In this document: positions 1 to 5,697 of the stretch, one piece after another
Position numbering within the stretch: position 1 is the first letter of the stretch
Layout of the letters: each line of letters starts with the position of its first letter
NCBI GenBank assembly: GCA_023151145.1
Contig: JAKLJM010000166.1
Span: forward strand, 1-5,697
Length of the DNA: 5,697 bases
Direction of reading: 5' to 3'
Source of the DNA: Bacteriovoracaceae bacterium
Lineage (GTDB): Bacteria; Bdellovibrionota; Bacteriovoracia; Bacteriovoracales; Bacteriovoracaceae
Notes under the pieces: model-generated
The model's database searches: none
What the model saw: the letters and a program-made list of their open reading frames with translations, nothing else
Told to the model about the DNA's origin: nothing
Translations under genes and position numbers: made by a program

Positions 1-38
1 GAGAAAAGAAGACAGACTAAAGAAGTTTAGTAATTTCA

Positions 39-66
39 TTTTCACTATAAACATTGAGAATATTTT
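39..66 (+). promoter_or_regulatory. Weak candidate promoter for the large sensor gene
   Basis: TATAAA at 46-51 resembles a sigma70 -10 box but has no good -35 partner. An alternative pairing is TTTTCA (39-44) with TATTTT (61-66) at 16-base spacing, each matching 4 of 6 consensus positions. In such AT-rich DNA these matches are expected by chance, so this only marks the most plausible site. Transcription from the TATAAA version would place the hairpin at 67-96 inside the mRNA leader. Confidence 0.18.
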
Positions 67-96
67 AAGCTCGTAGAGGTTGAATCTCACGAGCTT
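67..96 (+). promoter_or_regulatory. Leader hairpin just before the start codon
   Basis: AAGCTCGT (67-74) pairs perfectly with ACGAGCTT (89-96). After a bulged A75, GAG (76-78) pairs with CTC (86-88), leaving a 7-base loop. The structure ends 15 bases before the GTG at 112. No T-run follows on either strand, so it is a poor intrinsic terminator. It encloses the only purine-rich AGAGG (75-79) in the leader. A role in mRNA stability or translation control, or as a protein-binding palindrome, is possible. The function is unknown. Confidence 0.45.
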
Positions 97-111
97 CTCG
101 ATGAAAATAGA

Positions 112-3100
112 GTGATGAAACAAAAATTAAATTATTGGCTTGATACCATCGCTCCTTCCTTAGTCTTTATTGCGGCATTTTTCATATGCTTCTTTATTTA
201 CTTCAATTGGCAAATTGGAATTTATGCCATTGTTGCTCTGCTTTTTGTCTTACTTCTTTATTACGTCTTTATCAAAGAATCAGAATCAGTTCATGTCGTT
301 AAAATAGATGAATCACTTCATCGTGAATTTGAATCTCATCGTGCGCTTTTTGATTTAAGCCAAGAAGCACTCATTTTTATTCACGATACTGAATTGATAG
401 ATGGTAACGGGATATTTGAAGAACTAACTGGAAAACCGGTTTATACGTTACGTGGGAAAGAATGGTTAAAACAAGTCCATGAAGAAGACTTGTCGCAGTT
501 TTTAGATTGGTTAAAAGCTGCAGACTTTGCGCGAGCTCAAAATTTTCTCCATCGAATTTATAATCACTCAACTGGTGAGTTGTTGTGGTTGCAAGCAAGG
601 AAAAGAGATGTTCCTTCTTTAGCACGCGATAAAGTAAAAGTTATAAGTTTTAAAGATGTTTCTGATCATAAAGTTTATCAAGAAAAAGCCTTAGAGAGTC
701 AAATTCAAGTTTATACATTGATCGACTTTGCACCTATTGGGATTATTATTTTCGACGAGCATGGAAAAGTTGATTATGTAAATAAATTTGCTCAAGAGCT
801 TATTGGATATTCGCGCTTAGAAATGGTTCAGGCTGGTCTAGGAGTTATCGTACATGCTGATGAACGTGCTGATGCTCTTAGAGAATGGGATGAATTTTTT
901 AAGAAAAAAGAAGATGCCTTTTTTAAAAAAATAAAAGTACTTACTAAATCGGATGAATCACTTGATATCATCATGAATTGTGTTGCCGTAAAAAATCTAG
1001 AGGGGAATATAAATAGTTATTTTTTGACCTTAGCAGATTTAACAGAGACACAGAAGCTCGTTTCAAAAAATCAATTCTATGTTGGAATCCTCGATAATAC
1101 AGATGCTATTGCCATCGTAGACACTGAAGGAAGTATCCTAGAAGCCAATAAACTGTTTCTTCAATCATTGGGTATTGAAAAAAACACACTTGGTCAGATT
1201 TCGTATTTTTCATTGTTTGCTAAATTTAGCGAATATCCTGAAAACCTCATTTCGATCGCAGAAAATCAAGTCTATCGAGATGAAGTCCAAAAAGATATTT
1301 TAGGTCATGTCCGTTGGTTTGAAAGAACTTTTATTCCTTACTATGTAAATAAAAGATTAGAACATTTTTACATTCTTCATAAAGATATTACTCAAAGAGT
1401 TGAACAAGAAAAAACCATTACAGATAATAATAGCTTGTTGAGTATTATATCTTCGGCTCAAAATGATTTCATCTCTCGTTCAAATGTTGAAAGTTTTAAT
1501 AATATATTAGAAAAAATTGCTTTTTTTAAAAAATGTTCTGATTTAGCGATTTTCGAAATTGATGAAAATAGTAAAAAATCTCTCCCCATTGCTAATTTTG
1601 GTAAAACGCAATCATTGGCGCAGCAGTCAATCGAACAAGTCTTGTTGAAAGATTTTTTTGAAGGAAAAAGTAACCTTATTACCAATTTAAAATCCGGATC
1701 TCCTGTAATTGTTAATGCTGAACAGCGGGAAACACTGCTCGATATAAGTTTAGATGATTTAAACAGCTTACAAAATTTCTTGGCCATTCCGATTATGCGC
1801 CATCAGAAAGTCGTAGGATTATTTATTCTTATGAACTGTGTAAAAGATTTTGAGAAAAAAGATATCGAGATATTACTTCCGATCACTTCTTCTTTATCAA
1901 CGATGATCTTTGCCACAAAAGAAATGAATATTAGAAACGATGTAGAGGAAAAAAACTTAGTCCTTCAGAAAAAAATTGCCAATCAATTAAAGCAATTAGA
2001 CGAAATTTTAACATCGAGTCCAGATACCTATATTCTGTTTGATGCCAAAGGAAAAATTGAATTCTTCTCAAATAAAAACATGGATTTTTTAAAACTTCCG
2101 GATGTGTTCTCTTTAGGAGCGTCAATTTATAATTTTGAAAAGAAACACTACGAATATGCCGATATTTTCATTGAACTTTTTGAAAAAGCTATTAATGGTG
2201 AAAATTCCTCAAGAGTCTTAAATGTAAAAGGAGAAGATGTTAAGAGTTATTTGTTTAATTTTATTAATGTTCAAAATAATAAAGATGAGATTGTCTCTGT
2301 TGTCTGTGTAGTGAAAGATATTACTGAGCAAAAAAATTATGAAAGGGAATTGTCGATTGCACGAGACGCCGCTATTCGTGCCAGTGAAAGTAAGACAGAG
2401 TACTTAACGGCTCTTTATAAGGAAATCTTTGCACCTCTTAATTCGTTATTATCCTTAATTCAGGTTTATGAGAATAAAGATCTAGATCAAGATCAAGCAT
2501 ATTTAGTTTCTATTTTTAAGAATGCAGCTCAAGAAATTGATCAACTTATGACTCAATTCTTTAATCTAACGACTTCTCCACTTGAAAAGGTACAAGAAAG
2601 TAGAACTACTGATAAATTTGAGGAAGTTATCGAGGAAAATTTTAAACGTTATCAAGATATATTAGTAGAAAAAAATATCAAAGTTTATCTAGAGAAAAAA
2701 ACCGATAGTCAGTTGGCGCTTAATTTAGATTATTCTGGTTTTAAAAACTTTATTCACTCAGTATTTGAAGCGATTGGGTTTTATTTGGTTGACACAAAAG
2801 TCTTTGTGCGTATTTTGCCAGATGAATCAGAGAAGTCTCCTTGGAAACTTCAGGTGAAAATACTTAATAAAGAGTTTCCAGACTTTGTATTAAAAATTTT
2901 AGATCAAGAAGTTGTTGGCAAATCTTTCAATGATGCCTTTGCAGCTTTGAATTTAAAAAGAGACATGTTGATGTTAAACGTGCATTCAAAGGTCATGCGT
3001 GACAATGAATATTTCGTTATTGATTTCTATTTCGATGCTTCAAAGTCCTTAAGTTTAAAACATGATAGAAATGCAGTTGAAAGTATTTTAGATGAAGAAG

Positions 3101-3504
3101 AATTCCATGTTGGTAAAAAAGAAGATTTAGAGGATCTTTATAAACTAACTAGGATTAAGTGTCTGGCCTTTGATCATCGAACGGATTTTTTACAAAATCT
3201 AAATTCATATTTAAACGAAATGAATATTGATTTAACTACGACTTCTCAATTGCAAGATTTTGAAAACTACGCGCTGACAAATGATTATGCTTTCATCTTG
3301 GTAGATTTTAGTCAGCAGACTGTGGATGTCGAGAAATGTTTAGCTCGAATTACTGAGAGAAAAGGGGGCAAAGTCATAGGTCTTATCTCTCCTCAGCAAA
3401 AGCCTTATTTTGATAAAAGCAAAAATATAGCGATTGATAAAATGTTATTGAGACCATTTAAAAGATCAGAAATCGCCGATATTGTTCTTTATTCCAAGAA
3501 TTAA
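112..3504 (+). CDS. Membrane-anchored multi-PAS/GAF hybrid sensor, histidine-kinase-like but lacking the phospho-acceptor His
   Basis: This is a 1130-residue inner-membrane sensor built like a hybrid histidine kinase. Two hydrophobic segments (about 13-31 and 35-54) form a hairpin with almost no periplasmic loop, so sensing is probably cytoplasmic or within the membrane. Domains in order: PAS about 75-190 (ends FKDVSDHK), PAS about 197-313, PAS about 320-432 (ends HKDITQRV), GAF about 440-603 (LAIPI...VGLFIL at 557-573), PAS about 625-743 (ends VKDITEQ), DHp-like 750-826, ATPase-like about 835-976 and a REC-like domain about 1014-1128. The DHp keeps the usual lead-in (ARDAA...SKTEYL) but reads YKEIFAP at 769-775, so Lys770 replaces the catalytic His; there is no His anywhere in 751-830. 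The N-box asparagines are replaced by His882 and Glu886, and the glycine boxes are missing. The REC keeps Asp1065 (ILVDF) but has Arg1114 for the conserved Lys and only Asp1021 of the acidic pair. The start is GTG 112 or, perhaps better, ATG 115; neither has a good ribosome binding site. The frame is intact, so I read it as a pseudokinase, not a pseudogene. Confidence 0.9.
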   Translation: MMKQKLNYWLDTIAPSLVFIAAFFICFFIYFNWQIGIYAIVALLFVLLLYYVFIKESESVHVVKIDESLHREFESHRALFDLSQEALIFIHDTELIDGNGIFEELTGKPVYTLRGKEWLKQVHEEDLSQFLDWLKAADFARAQNFLHRIYNHSTGELLWLQARKRDVPSLARDKVKVISFKDVSDHKVYQEKALESQIQVYTLIDFAPIGIIIFDEHGKVDYVNKFAQELIGYSRLEMVQAGLGVIVHADERADALREWDEFFKKKEDAFFKKIKVLTKSDESLDIIMNCVAVKNLEGNINSYFLTLADLTETQKLVSKNQFYVGILDNTDAIAIVDTEGSILEANKLFLQSLGIEKNTLGQISYFSLFAKFSEYPENLISIAENQVYRDEVQKDILGHVRWFERTFIPYYVNKRLEHFYILHKDITQRVEQEKTITDNNSLLSIISSAQNDFISRSNVESFNNILEKIAFFKKCSDLAIFEIDENSKKSLPIANFGKTQSLAQQSIEQVLLKDFFEGKSNLITNLKSGSPVIVNAEQRETLLDISLDDLNSLQNFLAIPIMRHQKVVGLFILMNCVKDFEKKDIEILLPITSSLSTMIFATKEMNIRNDVEEKNLVLQKKIANQLKQLDEILTSSPDTYILFDAKGKIEFFSNKNMDFLKLPDVFSLGASIYNFEKKHYEYADIFIELFEKAINGENSSRVLNVKGEDVKSYLFNFINVQNNKDEIVSVVCVVKDITEQKNYERELSIARDAAIRASESKTEYLTALYKEIFAPLNSLLSLIQVYENKDLDQDQAYLVSIFKNAAQEIDQLMTQFFNLTTSPLEKVQESRTTDKFEEVIEENFKRYQDILVEKNIKVYLEKKTDSQLALNLDYSGFKNFIHSVFEAIGFYLVDTKVFVRILPDESEKSPWKLQVKILNKEFPDFVLKILDQEVVGKSFNDAFAALNLKRDMLMLNVHSKVMRDNEYFVIDFYFDASKSLSLKHDRNAVESILDEEEFHVGKKEDLEDLYKLTRIKCLAFDHRTDFLQNLNSYLNEMNIDLTTTSQLQDFENYALTNDYAFILVDFSQQTVDVEKCLARITERKGGKVIGLISPQQKPYFDKSKNIAIDKMLLRPFKRSEIADIVLYSKN

Positions 3505-3510
3505 AACAAC

Positions 3511-3528
3511 GCCTCACTTATGTGAGGC
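3511..3528. terminator. Shared bidirectional intrinsic terminator between convergent genes
   Basis: GCCTCAC (3511-3517) and GTGAGGC (3522-3528) form a perfect 7-bp GC-rich stem with a TTAT loop. On the + strand it begins 6 bases after the stop of the large sensor gene and is followed by AAATTTTAAAT. On the - strand it begins 5 bases after the stop of the opposing sensor gene and is followed by GTTGTTTTAATT. Both trailers are T-containing but imperfect. The position between two convergent stops strongly supports termination in both directions. Confidence 0.8.
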
Positions 3529-3533
3529 AAATT

Positions 3534-4838
3534 TTAAATCGAAAGAGTGAGTTCATCGTTGATAAAGCTAATCTTCCATCCTTCTTCGTTGGCGATCAAT
3601 GAAGCTATCGGTAGGTGAGAGTTTTCATTGTGAGAGCTAATGTCAAAATCACTAGGTAACAGTGATCTTTTGAAATGTATTTTAAATATAATTTTATCTT
3701 CAATACAACTAATGGCCGTTTTGCTCCAAGTCTCTTCTTTTATAAGATCTAGAATTTGAGTAAATCTTTTAATATTCAAATTGAGAACGATGTTATTTAG
3801 AGCATCTTCATTTTCAACTGAAGTTTCGAAATTTAAATCTTTTAAAAGTGACTTTAACTGTGTAAAGCTCATTTTTGATAAAAGTTCGTTCTTATACTGC
3901 ATGACCAATTGACTACTTCTAATGATGTATTTGATGTTAGCACATTCTTTTTTAAGGTATTGAATATGTTTATTGTTTCCAACTTCCTGCTCGAGATCAT
4001 CAAAAGTTTTATTTATTAAAATAAAAGCATTTCTTAGCTCATTATCAAAAATAACATTAATATTTGAAAAACGTTTCAAAAAGAGCTCATTTTTTTCTAG
4101 GGTATTTTTAAAGACGATTTCATTTTCTTGTTTTTTAATGATTTGATTTTTATAAAGATTATTTCGAGATAATCTTTCGGTAATAGTATTGATGCTTAAA
4201 CATAGCTCATCAAGCTCATCTTTCTTATTACTAGATTTGTTTCTACTCAACTTTAAGGGATTAAAGGCGATAGATTCAATATTAAAGTTTTTTAGATACT
4301 GAGAAATCTTATCGACATGACGAACAAGAAAATGCTGGAAAATAATAAAAAAGAGAATAGTTAAAATGAGAGTCTTTAAAAATTGAAAAGCGGTAAAGTA
4401 CGCTAATTTTTTTATGAGCTTTTCTTGAATATTATCTAAGCTAAAAAAGATTTTAATGTGACCGATGTTAAATTTTTCATTCTCAATCTGCTGAATAAGA
4501 GGGTAAGTTTTCAAAATGGTATTAGAGCTTAACGCTAGGCTTGGATTTCCCTCTGAAAAGACTTGGTTTTTATTTTCTTTAATTTCCACATAGAGAACGT
4601 CTTCTAGTGCAGAAATACCCTTGAGTTGTGTTGAAATACCACTTATGTCCAGGTTCCAAACGGAATTGGTTAAAGACGGAAGAATTGATTTTTCAATTTG
4701 TCGTGATCTTATTTCTATGCCATCGAGATCGTTATTATATTCAATATAGTAATTAAGCACGACAACAAGCGTGGTTAAGAGCGATGAGGTGATGACAATA
4801 GCAGAAACAAGTTGGCGTTTAATTGAATGTTGAATCAT
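3534..4838 (-). CDS. Membrane sensor with periplasmic domain, HAMP-like linker and degenerate histidine-kinase core
   Basis: This 434-residue protein has the layout of a classic transmembrane sensor kinase. TM1 lies at about 9-31, a periplasmic domain at about 32-146 and TM2 at about 147-171. The periplasmic part carries SVWNLD (59-64) followed by a stretch of the type 'gi..l.dvlyvei', a pattern I know from periplasmic sensor domains of histidine kinases and diguanylate cyclases; its ligand is unknown. A HAMP-like region follows (about 170-224, with DELDELCLSINTITERL), then a coiled coil (225-255). The DHp-like helix reads DNELRN at 265-270, aligning with SHELRT, so Asn266 replaces the phospho-accepting His. 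The only His in the following helices is His291, outside the usual position. The ATPase-like part (about 335-434) is short: QIL at 361-363 aligns with the N-box, but the asparagines are Leu365 and Glu369, and no DxGxG or GLGL box is present. It should not autophosphorylate. It is the second gene of a leftward operon, 22 bases after the HD-domain gene. Confidence 0.88.
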   Translation of the reverse strand: MIQHSIKRQLVSAIVITSSLLTTLVVVLNYYIEYNNDLDGIEIRSRQIEKSILPSLTNSVWNLDISGISTQLKGISALEDVLYVEIKENKNQVFSEGNPSLALSSNTILKTYPLIQQIENEKFNIGHIKIFFSLDNIQEKLIKKLAYFTAFQFLKTLILTILFFIIFQHFLVRHVDKISQYLKNFNIESIAFNPLKLSRNKSSNKKDELDELCLSINTITERLSRNNLYKNQIIKKQENEIVFKNTLEKNELFLKRFSNINVIFDNELRNAFILINKTFDDLEQEVGNNKHIQYLKKECANIKYIIRSSQLVMQYKNELLSKMSFTQLKSLLKDLNFETSVENEDALNNIVLNLNIKRFTQILDLIKEETWSKTAISCIEDKIIFKIHFKRSLLPSDFDISSHNENSHLPIASLIANEEGWKISFINDELTLSI

Positions 4839-4844
4839 CCCTGA

Positions 4845-4849
4845 TCCTT
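4845..4849 (-). promoter_or_regulatory. Ribosome binding site of the 434-residue sensor
   Basis: On the - strand AAGGA lies 6 bases before the ATG at 4838-4836, an ideal Shine-Dalgarno spacing. It sits in the 22-base gap after the stop codon of the upstream HD-domain gene. This fixes the start of the sensor and supports its translation from a joint mRNA. Confidence 0.75.
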
Positions 4850-4860
4850 ATGATGTGAAT

Positions 4861-5697
4861 TTAAATTTTATCGTTTATTGTTTTGTAGACATAAAAATGG
4901 GTAGTAATCGGATCAAAGAGATTTCTTTTCTTCAATCCATCAATGATTTCATCCGTCAGCTTAAACTCTTTTGAAAGAAGAAGTTTTCCAGCTTTGTTTT
5001 TTAAGTCTCTAGACAGTATCATACCATCTTTTGCTTGATCTAGGCCAATAGGGCGTTCAAAGTGCTGACTATCTAGTTCACCTAATTCTCTCAAGTATTC
5101 TTCGAGTTCGAGAATGATTTTTACATCAAATTCGATACTCATTTTCTTTTTCATATGGTCAATCGTTTTTTGCGCCGTTCTTCCCTCAACTCCATCGCGT
5201 AAATACTGATCATAATAGTTTGCTATTCCTAAGAATTTTGCACTGAGCGGTAAGTGATCACTCGTTAAATCTTGAATCATTTTTTGTGCTAATGGATCTG
5301 GAGGTAGATAGTCATGAAATGAGATGTGAGGGAGCTGGTGATAACGAATAATGCTGGCAGCTTCAGTTAGGTAGGGAATCTGTTTTACTAAAAGATAAGC
5401 TTCTTCTGCTAAAAAAAGATCCGAAGGTAATATTTCATTTATATATTTAATCTTACTTATGTCATGTAAATAGGCCGCTAGTTGGAGTTGAAAAATTTGA
5501 GTATCTTTAAATTGATGTTTTCTACCGAGATAGGTGACGTATTTTGCCACTTTTTTTGAATGACGTGCAAGTTGGGATTCATTATCTTTTCCTTGCATCG
5601 CAAGGATTTTGACCATCCCTAAAAATGAAGTTTCTAGTTGCTGTTGAAGAATCGTCATTTCTTTAGTTTTATCTTTTAGTCTTTTTTCTAATTTTAA
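4861..5697 (-). CDS. HD-domain (degenerate HD-GYP-like) protein, 5' partial, probably a response regulator
   Basis: The frame is open to the right window edge, so the start is not in view. An ATG at 5658-5656 would give 265 residues, but 13 further in-frame codons precede it (LKLEKRLKDKTKE), they form a coiled coil continuous with what follows, and that ATG has no ribosome binding site. Such a coil normally links an N-terminal receiver domain to an HD-GYP domain, so I infer a REC domain beyond the edge. Numbering from Met5658, the HD fold shows RHSKKVA with His33, HDISK at 65-69 (family HDxGK), YHQ at 106-108 (family HHE) and ANYYD ending in Asp150 (family aDaYD). The His of the family's HP motif is Ile94, the first His of HHE is Tyr106, and there is no GYP. 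Cyclic-di-GMP hydrolysis is therefore doubtful, although a partial metal site (His33, His65, Asp66, His107, Asp150) remains. A C-terminal domain (about 203-258, with DGMILSRDL and GKLLLSKE) matches the 'pGmvLarDl...G.lLL..G..lt' extension seen in many REC-HD proteins. It is followed after 22 bases by the degenerate sensor gene. Confidence 0.85.
   Translation of the reverse strand, partial: LKLEKRLKDKTKEMTILQQQLETSFLGMVKILAMQGKDNESQLARHSKKVAKYVTYLGRKHQFKDTQIFQLQLAAYLHDISKIKYINEILPSDLFLAEEAYLLVKQIPYLTEAASIIRYHQLPHISFHDYLPPDPLAQKMIQDLTSDHLPLSAKFLGIANYYDQYLRDGVEGRTAQKTIDHMKKKMSIEFDVKIILELEEYLRELGELDSQHFERPIGLDQAKDGMILSRDLKNKAGKLLLSKEFKLTDEIIDGLKKRNLFDPITTHFYVYKTINDKI

Larger units (their letters stand above)
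1..111 (+). other. Leader region upstream of the large sensor gene
   Basis: This short AT-rich stretch contains no recognisable gene of its own. A preceding gene could end here: the three forward frames meet stops at 18-20, 28-30 and 74-76, and none of the short tails they close is recognisable, so I do not call a partial CDS. The region carries a possible promoter -10 element and a clear hairpin, listed separately. A five-codon frame, ATG at 101 ending in TGA at 113-115, overlaps the ATG at 115 in a TGATG arrangement. It is too short to call a gene, but it could affect start selection. Confidence 0.5.

Noticed and set aside
67..96. Leader hairpin as an intrinsic terminator of an upstream gene
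   Set aside because: The + strand continues TTCTCGATG and the - strand AAAATATT after the stem, so neither has a T-tract; kept as a regulatory structure instead.
112..330. Similarity of the two-TM-hairpin plus PAS start to GdpP/YybT phosphodiesterases
   Set aside because: No GGDEF-like or DHH/DHHA1 domain follows; the C-terminus is clearly histidine-kinase-like with a REC domain.
377..625. Open frame of 82 codons on the - strand
   Set aside because: It lies wholly within the first PAS region of the large sensor, resembles no protein I know and has no ribosome binding context; a chance frame.
1458..1787. Open frame of 109 codons on the - strand
   Set aside because: It is antisense to the GAF domain, which is clearly the coding frame there; Ser/Lys/Leu/Phe-rich composition is typical of a shadow frame in AT-rich DNA.
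1931..2125. Open frame of 64 codons on the - strand
   Set aside because: It is antisense to the fourth PAS domain, short and without recognisable motifs.
2481..2500. Short tandem repeat (GATCAA twice)
   Set aside because: It codes for an ordinary Asp-Gln-Asp-Gln stretch in a loop of the DHp region; too short to be meaningful.
112..5697. The degenerate genes as decaying pseudogenes
   Set aside because: All three frames are free of internal stops and frameshifts over about 5.5 kb, domain boundaries are in register, and the 434-residue sensor has a good ribosome binding site; loss is confined to catalytic residues.
1..5697. Mobile elements, CRISPR arrays, tRNA or rRNA genes
   Set aside because: No transposase or integrase motif, regularly spaced repeat, or cloverleaf or rRNA-like sequence was seen on either strand by reading.

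Overview
The window is AT-rich (roughly one third G+C), fully coding apart from short gaps, and holds three signal-transduction genes. Two transmembrane sensors, a HAMP-like linker and a probable response regulator with an HD domain point to a Gram-negative bacterium. The AT-rich codon use and the wealth of degenerate two-component proteins would fit a Bdellovibrio-like lineage such as Bacteriovorax/Halobacteriovorax, but this is a guess from style; no marker gene is present.

Layout: 1-111 is a leader with a clear hairpin (67-96). A single large gene follows on the + strand (112-3504): a 1130-residue membrane-anchored protein with the architecture 2 TM - PAS - PAS - PAS - GAF - PAS - DHp - CA-like - REC. 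It ends at a compact hairpin (3511-3528) that also ends the opposite-strand operon. That operon is transcribed leftwards: first an HD-domain protein whose reading frame runs off the right edge (5697-4861, 5' partial, probably a response regulator), then, 22 bases later, a 434-residue membrane sensor (4838-3534) with a periplasmic domain, HAMP-like region and histidine-kinase-like C-terminus.

The striking point is that all three proteins keep the fold-level signature of their families but have lost key catalytic residues. The large kinase has Lys770 where the phospho-accepting His should be (YKEIFAP in place of SHEIRTP). The second sensor has Asn266 there (DNELRN in place of SHELRT). Both lack the ATP-binding N-box asparagines and the glycine boxes. 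The HD protein keeps HD plus some flanking ligands but has lost the GYP motif and two expected metal-ligand histidines. None of the frames is interrupted, so these look like maintained pseudo-enzymes rather than decaying pseudogenes. The convergent pair of pseudo-kinases beside a degenerate HD-GYP-like protein may be a signalling module that works by binding and conformational change rather than by conventional phosphotransfer; that is inference.
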